Shown: positions 10,813-23,095 of the stretch, piece after piece | How positions within the stretch are numbered: the first letter of the stretch is position 1 | Layout: each line of letters opens with the position of its first letter | NCBI GenBank assembly: GCA_036023115.1 | Contig: JAYKKT010000076.1 | Coordinates: 3,968,001-4,032,000, forward strand | Source: Brasenia schreberi | Taxonomy: Eukaryota > Streptophyta > Magnoliopsida > Nymphaeales > Cabombaceae | Direction of reading: 5' to 3' | Length of the DNA stretch: 64,000 bases | The notes under the pieces: generated by a model | What the model was told of the DNA's origin: nothing | What the model saw: the letters and a program-made list of their open reading frames with translations, nothing else | Database searches by the model: none | Program-made: the position numbers and the translations under genes

Positions 10813-12940
10813 CTACACTATAAGGACGATTCCTGCCCCAGCTCCTCTTTGGTTTCGTGCCCCATCGAAGTGCATCTTCAACACTTGGTTTTCATTTAAA
10901 CAGTTTGATAAAATATGATTTTGAAATTGGTTTTGAAATATGCCTTCATCGGGCATTTTGTCAAGTGTGGGGTACGCATCTTCCAAGGGGAAGTCGGCCA
11001 CATAGTCGGCTAGGGCTTGGCCCTTGATGGACGTTTGGTGGTGGAATTTTTGGTCATACTCCATCAAGAGGAGCTGCCATTTACCTAGCCTACCTATGAG
11101 GATAGGTTTTTCAAACAGATGCTTGATTGGATCAAGCCTAGACACTATCCAGATCTCATGATCTAGGAAGTAGTGTCGAAATTTCTAGCAGTCCCACACC
11201 AAGGCCAAGCAAGTCTTCTCCATGGCTTGATAATTTCGTTCATAAGCCAATAGAGTTTTCGAAATATAATAGATGGCATACTCTTATGGGTATCATCCTC
11301 ATATTGAGCTAGCAATGCACCCAAAGCATTCGCATGTACGGAAATGTAGAGTAAAAGAGGTTTTCCTTGCTTTGGAGGGTTTAAAACAGAAGGATTAACC
11401 AAATACGCTTTTAGTTTTTCAAAAGCCTTTTGGCAATCATCGTTCCATACGAATTTCACCCCTTTTCTCAAAAGTTTGTTGAAGGGTTCGCATCTTGTAG
11501 CAAGGTTCGAAATGAACCTGCGAATTGATTGGAGGTGACCTTGGAGGCTACGAATTTGCGTGAGATTAGAGGGCGGAGTCATGTCTATGATGGCTCTACA
11601 CTTAGAGGGGTCGACTTCGATGCCCCTTTAGCTTACCATAAAGCCTAAGAGCTTACCAGATTCGACTCCGAACACGCACTTTTGAGGGTTTAGCTTTATT
11701 TTGTAAAGCCTAAGCCTTTCGAAAAAAATTTGTAAGCATTCGATATGAGTGCATCGAGTTTTTGATTTAGCCAAGAGATCATCCACATATACCTCTACGA
11801 GCTCATGAATCTGATAGTGAAAGATCGCAGTCATATCTCTTTGGTAGGTGGTGCCGGCATTTTTCAAACCAAAGGGCATGACTGTATAGCAGTACATGCC
11901 CCAGGGTGTTGTGAAAGCAGTTTTAGCCTGATCTCTTGGGGATAATTTGATTTTGTTATACCCTGAATAGCCATCCATGAATGAAAACATTTCATGATTT
12001 GCAGTATTATCAACTATCAAATCAATGTTAGGTAAAGGAAAGTTATCCTTCGGAGTGGCTTTGTTCAGGTTTCTGAAATCGATGCATATTCAAATTTTCC
12101 CATTGGATTTTCGAACTACAACAATATTTGACAACCAATCAGAATACGCAATGGGTTTTATAAAACCAGCTTTTAGCAGATCTTCTAAACCCTCTTTAAC
12201 CTACACATGCACATTCGGATGAATCTTCCTAAGCTTTTGCTTTATGGGTTTCGAATCCGAATCTAGGGGAAGACAATGCTCTATGACTCTTGGGTCTATA
12301 CCCGACATGTCTTCATACGTCCATGCAAACACATCGATGTAGGTTTTCAAAAATACAATGACTGATGATGCTTCTTGCTCATGCAAACATGCGCCTATCT
12401 TAATGTGTTTGGGCTTGGTTTCACTCCCTAGGTTGATCTCTATGAAATCCCCTCCTACAGAATTCGAAGGTTTTTCAAAATCGAGAATTTTATGAAACTC
12501 TGGGAAATCGGAGGTTGGATCTTCCTCCGGGCTTTGATCATTCTCGAGAGTATTGAATCCTAGGGAATTTGAACTTGATGTTTGAGTTTTGAAAACACCT
12601 AGTTTTTGTCTTGGAATTTCAACGGGTTTCGAAGCTTTTGCTCTTGTTATGAAGACAACTTTCTTTTCAAAATCCTTGGCCTTTTCCAAACTTTTACAGG
12701 AGCTGGTATATACAGGATTTTGTTTTTGGGCATTTCTACATTTTCGATTTTTTTGGATTTTTGTAAAGCAAGGATATTTTGAGCTATACAAACAACAGTT
12801 TTTTTGGTTTTTGCACAAATTTCTAATGTTTTTGGTTTTTGAGGTTTTTCAATTTGTTTTTGAATTTCGAGTTTTTCCAAATTTTTTGATTTTTGGTTTA
12901 AGAAGGGATCTTCCATCATACCTATAAAGGAAAACGCCAT
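10813..12940 (-). pseudogene. D pol: reverse transcriptase and RNase H (broken)
   Basis: The RT part shows KIGACLHEQE, FAWTYEDMSGIDP, PIKQKLRKIHP, FMDGYSGYNKIKLSP, MPFGLKNAGTTYQRDM and the catalytic YVDD (about 11780). RNase H follows with GKPLLLYISVHANALGALL, then the start of the second, archaeal-type RNase H (MHFDGARNQRGAGAG, near 10830). Stops interrupt it, for example after IHPNV at about 12200 and after LLGFMVS at about 11628. The N-terminal 100 codons (12640-12940) are a low-complexity Lys-rich spacer. The enzyme would copy element RNA into DNA; it cannot be made from this copy. Confidence 0.85.
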
Positions 12941-14330
12941 AAGTTAGACTCTAAACAAGAGGTCTAAATCGTAGGTTTCTGCTTCACTAGGCTCCAGGGC
13001 ACCCTTGACCCAGGTGGTCACAGGTGGTGGCTCTGGTGGTATTTTGGGAGTATAGCCGATCCCATATCGGCTTGGATTGGCCCTTGGCAGTATGGGCTCT
13101 AGGAGACCCTAGTTTTGTGACCCTAGACTTTTGTATGGCATATATCCCATATTCAATAGCATGTTCCATGATTTTTTGTTTTTTGAAAAGTTTTGGTATA
13201 AGTCATGATGTTGGAACTTACTATCGTCCATGTTATGCTCATATAGCTTTTTGTTTAGGGGTTTTGGGAATGGACGACACTTGGTCTTCCCTAGGATCGT
13301 GATGGTTTTGAGTAGGCTGCCCCTTGATACACAACACTTTCCTAGGGTTTTGAAGGACGAGCTTAGGTGGCTCGACCAATACTTAGCCCAGGTTGGCCTC
13401 GTAGGCTTGAGAACTCGACAAGCAGGGAAAATTCTGTATTCCCTGAAGCTGAGGGTGACTCTCACCTAGAATTACCACTACTTGATCCTCGAAGGGGATT
13501 TTGACACACCTATGGAAGGTAGATGGCACAACACACAGACTGTGTATCCAGGGCCTTCCTAGCAATAGGTTAAAGTGGGGGCGTATGTCCAAGACATGGA
13601 ACACCCTCATGTGAGCTATCCCTCCCGTTTTCATGGGTAATTCTATGGATCCTAAGGGTCTAGTCGCATTCCCATCGTATCCAGTGATTATGATGGGGCT
13701 TGGGTTCACGGAGGTCAAGGCAACTCCGATTTGATACGCCACGTGGAGCGGAAGGATGTTGAGACCTCCTCCCCCATCAACTAGGCACCTGTCCAGAGAA
13801 TGGTGATTCAATACCACCTCGATATGTAGGGCCTTGTTGTGAGCTTCATATGGTCTTTCGATATCCTCTTTCGAGAACACGATGGGTGTTTTTGCACCAA
13901 TAGACGCCACTTGAGTTGACAAGGACTCCGGAGTTATGTTTGAGCTAACCTTGGCTCTTTCTAGAATTTTCTCTAAAACAAGTCTATGCCTAGGCAAGGT
14001 TTGTATCAGCTCTAGGATGGATATGCTAATTGAAATCTTTGAAAGATGATTTTCAAAATCATACAAGGTTAAAACAACTTTGCCTTTGTCCGTTTTTGGC
14101 GAGACCCTAGGAAAACATGCTTTTGAAGAGCCAAGAACACTGACCACTTTTTTAGCACTTTGTAGATGTGGGGGTTGATAGATCCTTCTGAACCTAGTCA
14201 CCTCCCCCACGATCAACCTAGGGCTTGTGCCTATGACGGCTCTACTCGTGTGCTTTGAAGCACCTTGGATTTGTAAAATGGGTTTAACCGAGGGCGGGCT
14301 TTTTGGCACTCCCTGGATCACTACTTGGGC
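12941..14330 (-). pseudogene. D protease and G-patch region
   Basis: An open frame (13383-14321) holds an intact-looking retropepsin: LVDGGGGLNILPL with the catalytic Asp, ITGYDGN in the flap region, and NLLLGRPWIHS. Downstream, in shifted frames, come WNMLLNMGYMPYKSLG, the start of a G-patch, and GALEPSEAETYDLDLLF before a stop near 12950. The start Met is lost in a broken gag-protease junction. Confidence 0.8.
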
Positions 14331-14339
14331 GATTTTTCT

Positions 14340-15667
14340 ATGAAGGATGAGAGATGGTGCACAAGTAGAAAACCCAGAATGATATGCATGCGCTAGACTC
14401 TTTGAAATCGTTAAAGCACATACCTCTTTGCCCTTCCCACTAGTACTTGCGTGGTTGGGGAAGGGTTCTTTGAAAATAGCTTGGGCAGGCTCTGGTTCCT
14501 CAATGACCTAGAGTCGGCCCTGCTCGATCAAGTTCTTAATCTTGTTGAGTAGGGAAAAACATTGCTTTGTATCATGGCCTTTGAGCCGATGATACTTGCA
14601 AAATTGATTTAAGAATCTCCCTTAGGAAGTAGTTCCCTCGGGAATCTCGGGGAGTTCGATCATTCCTTGGGCAAGTAGGAGGTCTAGGACCTCCGACACA
14701 GGTTGCCCCAGTGGAGTATACTCCCGTTTTTCAAAAGATTTTTGTCTTTTTTATTTTCAAAACTCTCAAAAATTTTCGAAGTGCTCGCTGGGCTTGGATC
14801 CACTCGGATGTTTGCAACTTTGTGGGGCTTTGCCCCTTTGTCCATCGTGGGTAACCCGTAAGTTTCGGGTTTTTTTAAGTGAGTTTTTGAAATCACACTC
14901 CCTTTCCACAAGTGATCGTAGACGCCTTTCTTCAAATTTGTTTCAAAAAGGGATGCCTTTTTAATCAACTGGTGGAAAGTCGAGATTTCATGTAGGGAGA
15001 AGGGTTTTTAATTCACTTTTGAAATTATCCAGGATGAGCATTACTGCGCACCCTTCGGATATCGGTTCTCTTACTTGCCCCAGGAGGGACCTCCATCGAA
15101 CGATGAATGCATGTACATCCTCGTTCGATCCTTGTTTAGTATCCCTTAAAGTATTTAAAGTGGGCGTGACTTCTACGTTATGCGAAAACCTTTGCATAAA
15201 GCAGTTCGCTAACTCTTCAAAAGTCACGAACCGACTTAGATCATAGGAAGCCAGCCATTTTGAAGTTGTGCCTTTGAGGGAAAGGGGAAACCAATACACC
15301 CATTTCATCGAGTCCTTTTTCTTGTGGGCTCGACGAGAGAAAAGTTACAAGTGAGACCTAGGGTCTCCTGTGCCATCATACCGATGGAAATTAGGTATTT
15401 CACCGTTACTCTCTGTTTCATAATCTAAAGGAAGAAAATCCGATAGGGCATAGGTTCTTTTATCTTTGTTTTGCCTTTTTAGCACCTATTGTAGGGCTTT
15501 ACGGTCCTTGTGAGTGAAGGACTCGTGGTATTGGTTTCCCTCCATGGCAGAGGTCTCCTTATGCTTTCGAGACTTTTCAAATTTCCTTTTGGTCTTTATG
15601 GGTTCGCCATGTGACGAACACGAATCAGCTACTTTAGCCTCTTGGCTAAGGGCAGCGATCTTGGCCT
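14340..15667 (-). pseudogene. D gag (capsid) remnant
   Basis: The retrotransposon gag domain is seen as KWVYWFPLSLKGTTSKWLAS, FEELANCFMQRFSHNVEV and NTLRDTKQGSNEDVHAFIV (14988-15308). A following segment reads IKKASLFETNLKKGVYDHLW (14684-14968). The zinc-knuckle-like C...H..KGHDT..C segment is decayed near 14570-14600. The N-terminus (ALSQEAKVADSCSS) stops abruptly at about 15667 at the junction with an LTR fragment, and stops occur between the segments. Confidence 0.8.
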
Positions 15668-16265
15668 CAAATAGTGTTTGGATTTGGGTCGATCCAAATA
15701 GTGTTTGGATTTGGATTGGATCCAAATAGTGTTTGGATTGGATCAGATCTGGACCAAAATATCCAGATTCATATCCATAAAAATGTTGGATTTGGATCGG
15801 ATATGGATCTCAAAATATCCAAGATTCAAGATCCATATCCAAATAGTGTTTGGATCGGACATGGATTCCACGATCCAAACCCAAGACCCATATCCAAGAC
15901 CCACCTCATTTGCCTATAAATAGGAGTGAGGGGGTCTCCAAGAGTTCACGTGAAATCCAAAGGGAGGAGCTTGGAGGAGAGAGAGGGTATTAAGGTGAGT
16001 GCTTAGTGCTTTCTTAATTTTGTTTAGTGGGTTAATTGTAGGCTAAATGGGGTTAAGTGTGGGTTGCACCACCTTGATTAAGGGCTGGATTTGCTTGAAC
16101 AAGAAGGCGTGGAGTGGCTAATGTGGAGCTTGAGCACACCCCAAGACCGCGCCCCAAGGTAAGCCTAGCAAACTCACCTAGCCCACCTCTCTCAAACCCC
16201 TCTAAACCACCTAAGCCGACTCCACCTAGACCTAGCCGAACCCACCTAACTACCTCACAACACCC
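15668..16265 (+). mobile_element. Plus-oriented L2-like LTR fragment, part 1 (resumes at 62480)
   Basis: This is the reverse complement of about 57860-58390 (the U3/R part of the minus-oriented L2 copy): ATCC/GGAT-rich tract, then CCTATAAATAGGAG (TATA-like, about 15914), then the CCTCCAAG-type leader and GCACACCCCAAG. It ends at ACCTCACAACACCC, exactly where another LTR begins (TGTAGACACGC at 16266). The same sequence resumes at 62480 (ACCCCTAACCCTAATT), as expected after insertion. Confidence 0.8.
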
Positions 16266-17977
16266 TGTAGACACGCAAAAATTTTCACTTCGGGTTCTTA
16301 GGCCTGAAGTGAACCTTTTTCATGTCTAAGTTGCTTTTAAAGGGTGTTCCAGCTAGCTTACTCAAACTAGCAAAGTAAGTTTTGAAATATCTGACTTAGG
16401 GGGCGACTGTGGACAAGTGGGCTCTTTTCGTCGCAAACCTTCTTGAACCGATGCTCAAGGGTTAGTTTGTATGCTTAGAAATCTCGATTTTAAACAAGCA
16501 TGGCCTTTTTGAAAAGGTATGAAAGTATTTGATCGATTTGTTTGTCTAATTGCAGATTTTATTTACGTGGGGTTTGCATCTATGTCTTTGAGTTTTATCT
16601 ACTTAGGCGTGAGGTGTGTACATCAAGTGCCTAAGTCTTGGCGTGTTTGCACGGTTTGTTCGGGGTTTGTTTAATGCAAGTATGCGCACTATGTCGAGTA
16701 TGGCGGATATGCAATGCAACTCACACAACTGAACCTTAAAACCCGAAATTGAAAGACATAGCTGAAGGGAAATTACGGAAGGGAGATATAGATATAAGAG
16801 CGGAAAGGCTCAATGTGTGCGTGTGTGTTGTGTATAAATTGAAAGACAACTCACACGACTTGAATGTAAAACCCCGCTCGACTTAAATGTAAATTGCGGA
16901 AGGGAAATACTTATATATATATGGGCCCAAAGGTTGCCAACGTGTGCGTGTGTGTTGTGTATAAATGTAAAGACAACTCACACCACTTGAAATATAAAAC
17001 CCAGTCGAAAGGGAGATACAACTATATATATATGGGCCTGAAGGTCGCCAACGTGTGCGTGTGTGTTGTATATATATTGAAATGCAACTCACACGACTGA
17101 AAATTAACAACCCGGAATTGAAAGACGTACACAACTGAACCAGGAAAACTCACGCAGCTGAAAATATATAGATATGGCTATATCTTAGTGGCTGCCGAGG
17201 CCAAAATGTGCGTGAGTGCTTGAGCAAGTGCTCGGGTGTTTCTTGGGTGCGAGTGTGGAATTTTAAATGACACTTAAAGTAACAACCCAGCTGAATGGAA
17301 ATACATATATATGATAAGAGCGAAAGCTCAATGCACGCATAGGTGTAGTGTGTAAATTTAAAGACAGCTCACCCAACTCTTACTAGAGTCTTTGGAGTAA
17401 GAGCGAAGGATCAATGGTGTACGTGGGTGCTTGGTGTACGAGATAAGAGCTAAGGTTCAAGTGCACTTGTGTGTCTCGTGTACGAGATAAGAGCTAAGGC
17501 TCAAGTGCACGTATGTGTCTCGTGTGCCAAACAACAATATTACATCCCGGGGGGAGACAATGCTTCGTTAATACAACCCCGTATCCGAATTGAATTAAGT
17601 ATGAAGCAAGTTAATGTAAGGGACCAAGTTTAGATACTTACAAATAGCTGGTCCGTCTTCACTTGCTCGTGATTGGGCTTGTGTTTCACTTCGAGCAACT
17701 AAGGACGTGCTCCCTTGAAGCTTGAGGCGTGAAGTGGCTGGACGGGCTTAGAGCTTGGTGGAGTTTGGCTTGAGAGGTAAGGCTCACGGCAAGAGTGGGT
17801 GCGGGTCTTAGTAGGGGGTTTATGACAAAGGGTAGGTAAGGGAGGTCACGGGTTTTGGTATGGAGTCGGGGTGCTAGGTGGGGTATGGGAGCATAAGGCG
17901 GTGGATGTGGGGTGTGGAGTGTAAGGCAGTGGGATGGAAGGCTAGGCGGGGGGGATGGAAGGCTAGGCGGTGGTGAT
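16266..17977 (-). mobile_element. Minus-oriented solo L2 LTR, part 1 (interrupted by element A)
   Basis: This begins TGTAGACACGCAAAAA, the minus-strand U5 end of an L2 LTR, and carries the CTTGA...TCAAG hairpin at 16442-16459. Periodic AAGAGCG...GCTCAA units near 16800-17560 and the AGCTGGTCCG tract near 17645 follow. It runs to 17977, where element A starts. The left flank is CACCC (16261-16265) and the flank after the last part is AACCC (62480-62484), a possible TSD with one mismatch. Confidence 0.8.
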
Positions 17978-18779
17978 TCTAGACACAAAAAATTCCCACT
18001 TTTGGTTTTTAGGCCCGAAGTGAACCTTTTCATGTGTCTAAGTCGTTTTTAACAAAAAGGGGCATGCCAGCTAGCTTGCTCAAACTAGCGAAGAAAGTTT
18101 TTGAAATCTGACTCTATCGGGACGACTGTGAACAAGTGAGCTCTTTTCATTGCAGACCTTCTTGCACCGATGCGCAAGGGTCAGTCTGTACGCTTGGCAA
18201 AGTCTTTAAAATCAAACCTCTTTGAAAAATACCCGAAGTGTTTGGGCTTTGTTTGTACGATTGTAGGTTTTATTACACATGGGATTTGCACGTGCCTATG
18301 TCTTTCTTTTTAAGCTTTTTAGGGCCAACTAGGTGTGTGCACAAGTGACCTAAGTTGGGCGATTTTTGTACGGGAGTGTGGGGTTTGCTTTGATGCAATA
18401 TGAGTCCTAACTCGTGGTATGGCGTATATGCAATGCAAACTCACACAACTCCAAAGGGAAAACCCGAATTTGAAAGACAATGCAGAAGGGAAATGACTTA
18501 ATGTAAATTGCAAAAGAAAAATTGCAAAAGGGAAATATGGCTATATCTTAAGAGCGGAAAGGCTCAATTGTGCAAGTGTGTGTCGTGTATATATGGAAAG
18601 ACTACGCACACAGCTGAACCTTAAAACCCAAATCTTAAAGACATAGCCGAAGGGAAATACTTATAATATATATGGGCCCGAAGGTCGACAACGTGTGCGT
18701 GGGTGTTGTGTGTATATGGAAAGACAACTCACACGACTTGTAATGTAAACCCAAATATAATTGCAATATGGCCTTGACT

Positions 18780-19080
18780 AAGGTCTTGGGAGTAAGAGCG
18801 AAAGCTCAATGTGTGTGAGTGTAGAATTGAAATGCTACGCACATAACTTGAATTAAAACACCCAAAACGAAATTGCAATATGGCCTTTACTAAGGTCTTG
18901 GGAGTAAGAGCGAAAGCTCAATGTGCGTGAGTGTGGAAATTGAAATACCATGCACACAACTTGAATTAAAACACCCAAGGGAAATTGCAATACGGCCCTT
19001 ACTAGGTCTTGGGAGTAAGAGCGAAAGCTCAATGTGTGTGAGTGTGGAAATTGAAAGACCACGCACACAACTTAAATTAA
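18780..19080. repeat. About 111-bp tandem repeat in L2 leader (A 3' LTR)
   Basis: Three units spaced 111-112 bases, each with AAGAGCGAAAGCTCAATGTG followed by GAATTGAAA, CGCACACAAC and a ACACCCAA tail. The core GAGC-GAAA-GCTC is an inverted repeat. Homologous arrays lie at 49680-49950, 55140-55430, 59460-59830 and 63780-64000. Confidence 0.85.
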
Positions 19081-19979
19081 ACCCCACGCAACTTAATATA
19101 CGTAAGTATAATTATATCTTAAGGGCTGATTAGGCCCGTGTGTGTGCTAAAATTGTGTGCAGCTAAGAGCGGAATGGCTGAAGTGCACGTGTGTGTGGGT
19201 GTGCCAAACCACATTATTACAAGCGGGGGGAGACAACGCTCCATTATTACAACCCCGTATCAAATTTAATTAAATGTAAGCAAGTTCATAATAAGGACCG
19301 AGTTAGGCACTTACATGTAGCTGGTCCGAGCTCAACTTGCTTGGCTTTGGCCTAGTGAGTCACCTTGGACAGCCAAAGGGGAGCTCCTTGGATGCGTGTG
19401 GGTGACAAGTAGGGTCTTAGCCGAGTGGGTGTCTTGATGAAGGCCGGATGATAGGCGCAGCAAATAGGGATGCTGGTTGGGTAGTGGCAGGTTAGGGTGT
19501 TGGCTAGGTGGTGGCGGGTTAAGGTTGAAGTCTTAGCTAGGGGATGAGGGGGATAATGCTAAGGGAAGGTGGTGAGGTAGGGTGTGATGTGGCCGGGTGT
19601 AAGGAACATGGCTAGGCGGTTGTGGTGGCGGGTGATGAAGTGTGTAGCCGGGCAAGAAAGGGGTGGAATGGCAGGTAGATGGGGTTGAGATGGAGGTACT
19701 AACCATGGGTGGTGGATGTTGGTGGTGGCCGGAGGTGGTGGAAGGAGGTGGCAGCCGAATGGAGTTGGAGGAAGGTGGCAGTCGAATGGGGTTGGAGGAA
19801 GGTGGCAGCCGAGTGAAGTGTGCAGCCAGGTGGAGTGGTGGTGGAGGTGGTATAGCTGGGGGGTGATGGTGTGAGATGGGGTGGAAGAGAGGGCAGGTGA
19901 GAGAGGAGAGAGAGATCCCAAAACCCTCCCCAAAAGGGGGGTTTTTATAGGCATGGGCTGGGGTCGGTTGGGAGTGGTA

Positions 19980-20300
19980 TGGGGTAAATATTTAGGATAT
20001 GGTGGGTTGGTGGGGTGGTTTGGGTAGGTCGGCTAGGGGGGGAGTGGTATGGTGGTTTAGGGTAGGTCGGTTAGGGTGGCTGGGAATTAAGGGTTAGGGT
20101 CTAATTAGGTGGGTTAAGGTGGGATTAGGTTTAGTCTAGTTAGGGTCTAGGTGGTCTAGTTAGGTGGGGTGAGCTAGGTGAGGTCGGCTAGGTATGGTTA
20201 GGGTGGTTTTGGATGGGGACGGCTAGGATTGGGTCAGGTTTAGGGGGGAGTGGCTAGGTGAGGTGGGTTAGCTTAGGGCTAGGTTTTAGGAGCATCCCCT
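19980..20300. repeat. TTAGG-type G-rich tract in L2 U3
   Basis: Irregular runs of GGTTAGGG, GGTTTAGG and GGTGGGTTA resemble degenerate plant telomere repeat (TTTAGGG). Counterparts lie at 56340-56650 and 61020-61400, and on the other strand at 21180-21570. They sit just upstream of the LTR TATA boxes. Confidence 0.7.
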
Positions 20301-20370
20301 TGGCATCGATCCATGGACCTAGTTGCAGCCAGGTTCATGTTGGTGCAGCCTCAGGTTAGGTGTAGGTGCA

Positions 20371-22302
20371 TGTAAACACCCCGAAATCCCACGAACTTCT
20401 CAAATAAACCTGGTTCTGTAAAAGCAGCCCCAAAGGGCTATTTTGAGTCTGGAAACCCAGGAGCCTTCCAAGCAACCCTGTACATATATTTAAACTGTAT
20501 ATGCTTTAAAATATGTATAATAACCTTTTAAAATACGTTTTGAAACCCCACGAAGCGGCTTGGCCTGATTAAAGCAGGACAAGAAGAGATAAAGAGAGCC
20601 CGGAACTGGAGCACATGTCGAGCCCGGCACAACAACTCTCGTGTTGAAACCACCCCCAGAATCTCGAACGTCCAAGACCCTGTTATCATAAAAAACCGTA
20701 TGAAATCATCTCCGGAAGGTGAAAACAGAAGCGGACGACCATGTTGGCGAAGACCCAACACAGACGGAGTACTGATGCTATCAAACCCCGCACAAACCGT
20801 TCGTTTCGAACACATCCTGAAGGAGTCAGAATTCAGTTTGGATTGGATTTGGACCATATATATCCATATCCCAATCCAAACGTATGTGTGGATTTGGATT
20901 TGGATTTGGATCCAGAGATCCAGTCCAATATCCACATCCATGGCCCACATCACCTTCTCATAAATGGAGGTGGGGCCCATGTGAAATTCACGTGGGATTA
21001 TGGGCATGAGAGAGAATGGGGAGGATAAGCATGAGGGAAATTGTAATTAAGCTTGACTTGTGTGTCAAGTTTGGGGTTAATCATGTGGGTTAGCTTAATT
21101 AGTGTGGGTTTAAGTTTGTATTAGCCAAAACCTAACCTAGGGCTGCACCAACATGATGCAATGAAGTCTATGGGTTATGCAAAGGGAGCTCCCTAACCCA
21201 ATCCTAAGCCAAAACCCCTAATCCTAGCCTTTTACCCTAATCTCGGCCTAATTCTAGCCTAATCACCTAACCCACTTCCCTAATCCCGGCCTAATCCCAA
21301 CCTAATCACCTAACCCACCTCCCTAATCCTTCCCTAAACCTAGCCTAATTCCCTTAATCCTAATCTAATCCTAGCCTAAACACCTAACCCACCTCACTAA
21401 ACCTCACCTCAAAACCAACCCACCTAGCTAAGCCCTAAACCCCTAAACCACCCCACCTAAACCTAGCACACCATATCCCTAAAACCCCTTAAAGCAAAAT
21501 ATCTGGCCCCTCCTCAAAACCAGCCCACCTTATCACCACACCACCACCACCTAACCACCTTACCACCCTCTCAAAACCACTCCTTTTGGCTATGTCTTTA
21601 AGATTTGGGTTTTAAGGTTCAGCAGTGTGTGTAGTCTTTACATATATACATGGCACACACTTGCACTATTGAGCCTTTCCACTCTTAAGATATAGCCATA
21701 TTTCCCTTTTGCAATTTCCCTTCGCAATTTACATTTACAAGTCATTTCCCTTCGGCAATTTCCATTACAAATCATTTCCCTTCGGCATTGTCTTTTAAAT
21801 TCGGGTTTTCCCTTTGGAGTTGTGTGAGTTTGCATTGCATATATGCCATACCACGAGTTAGGATGCATATTGCATCAAAGCAAACCCCATACTCCCGCTC
21901 AAAGTCGCCACATTTTAGTTGAGTGTTCATAACACACACCTAGTTGGCCCAAAAAGGGATAAAAAGAAAGACTTAGGCACGTGCAAATCCACGTGAAATA
22001 AAATCTGAAAGTCATACAAAACAACCCGAATCAAACACCTCAAACCGCTTTCGTAGGTTCTTACACTCAAAAACTCGATTTTAAAAGCGTACAGACTGAC
22101 CCTTGCGCATCGGTGCAAGAAGGTCTGCGACGACAAGAGCTTGCTTGCTCAAAGTCGCCACGTTAGGAGTCAGGTTTAAAAATATATCTTCGCTAGCTTA
22201 AGTAAGCTAGCTGGCACGCCCTTTTGCTTAATTAGGACTTAGGCACACGAAAAGGTTTGCTTCAGGCCTAAGAACCAGGAGTTGGAATTTTCTGCGTCTA
22301 CA
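20371..22302 (+). mobile_element. Solo L2 LTR, plus-oriented, with TSD GTGCA
   Basis: This begins TGTAAACACCCCGAAATCCC and ends TTTTCTGCGTCTACA, a full TG...CA LTR in plus orientation. It is flanked by GTGCA on both sides (20366-20370, 22303-22307), and the 5' LTR of A shows the empty site. It resembles the reverse complement of 58725-62223 but is only 1.9 kb, because about 1.5 kb is missing at a junction near 21577-21585 (from a TTAGG-type tract straight into CTTTTGGCTATGTC). Confidence 0.9.
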
Positions 22303-22307
22303 GTGCA

Positions 22308-23055
22308 TACAAGCATAAACCCACACTCTTACGCTAAACCCACATGGTTAACCCACCCTTGACTAAAGTCAAGCCCACCAACTTTCTCACTCATACTTTA
22401 TCCCCCTTCTCTCTCTACCCAAGCTTTTCACATGAATTCTCTATGGGCCCCACCTCCATTTATGAGAAGGTGATGTGGGCCATGGATGTGGATATTGGAT
22501 TGGATCTTTGGATCCAAATCCAAATCCAAATGCATGTTTGGGTCTGGATTTGGATATATATGGTCCAGATCCGACCCAAATATGATTTTCTGATTCCTTC
22601 ATGGCATTTCGAAACAAACGGTTTGTGCGGGGCCTAACTGCATCAGTACTCCGTCTTGCGTTTGGTCTTCGCCAACATTGTCGTCCGCTCTTCTTCTCAC
22701 CTTTCAGAGATCATTTTGAACAATTTTGTTGATATCAGGGGCTTGGATGTCCGAGAACTTGGGGATGATTCTGATACGAGAGTTGATGTGTCGGGCTTGA
22801 AATATGCTCCGGGTCCGGGCTCTCTTTTGCTTCTTCGGTCCTGCTTTCATCAAGCCAAGCTGCTTTTCGGGGTTTCAAAACACCTTTTTAAGGTTTTAAA
22901 ACTGTATGTATATATTTTTAAAACATATATGATTTTAACATATGTACAGGGTTGTCTGGAAGGCTCTTGGGTTTCCAGACTCAAAATAGCCCTTTGGGGT
23001 TGCTTTTGCAAAACCAGGTAATTTGAGAAAATAGTGGGATTTTGGGACGTTTATA
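22308..23055 (-). mobile_element. Element A 3' LTR, part 2 (U3 start)
   Basis: This is collinear with about 56736-57487 of the 5' LTR (TACAAGCATAAACCCACACTC onward). It includes the alternating GGATTTGGATC/ATCCAAATCC tract and the block GGGTTGTCTGGAAGGCTC found near the U3 start of all L2 copies. It ends GGGACGTTTATA, directly next to the polypurine tract. The open frame across 22656-23021 is not supported as a gene. Confidence 0.88.
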
Positions 23056-23095
23056 GATGCCCCTCTTTGGCATTATCCTGGCAAAGACGACAACA
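23056..23095 (-). promoter_or_regulatory. Element A polypurine tract and adjacent hairpin
   Basis: On the minus strand GCCAAAGAGGGGCATC directly precedes the 3' LTR start, the position and composition of the plus-strand primer for reverse transcription. The same sequence abuts the 3' LTR of B at 40149. The segment CTTTGGC...GGCAAAG (about 23065-23086) can pair; the B copy has a longer version. Confidence 0.8.

Larger units (their letters stand above)
10813..15667 (-). mobile_element. Ty3/gypsy internal region D (Tat/Ogre type), both ends lost
   Basis: Order on the minus strand is gag, protease plus G-patch, RT, RNase H, collinear with element A. It breaks off inside the second RNase H near 10830, where it meets hAT pseudogene H3, so integrase and the 3' LTR are missing. 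It also breaks off in the gag N-terminus at about 15667, where it meets an LTR fragment in the opposite orientation. No primer-binding site or own 5' LTR is left. It is the most decayed of the three internal regions. Confidence 0.85.
17978..20370 (-). mobile_element. Element A 3' LTR, part 1
   Basis: This is collinear with 54335 to about 56735 of the 5' LTR. It starts TCTAGACAC where the 5' LTR has TGTAGACAC; most differences along it are C-to-T or G-to-A. It contains a 111-bp tandem repeat (18780-19075), a TATA-like CTATAAAAAC on the minus strand (19941-19950) and a TTAGGG-like G-rich tract (19980-20300). It stops at GTGCA, where a solo LTR is inserted. Confidence 0.88.

Noticed and set aside
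16800..17560. Possible plant satellite DNA
   Set aside because: The periodic sequence is part of the L2 LTR leader and is bounded by LTR ends, not an independent satellite array.
19559..19954. Pro/His/Ser-rich minus-strand frame (also 55890-56318, 50693-51095, 60703-60965)
   Set aside because: These come from the base composition of GGTGG-rich LTR sequence. They have no domain and no constant start among copies.
20700..21028. Frames with repeated Trp-Ile or Asp-Leu residues
   Set aside because: They are translations of the GGATTTGGAT tract in LTRs, not a protein repeat.
22344..23021. Open plus-strand frames of 97 and 121 codons at the end of the 3' LTR of A
   Set aside because: They lie antisense in LTR U3 sequence, are not conserved in frame among copies, and resemble no family.
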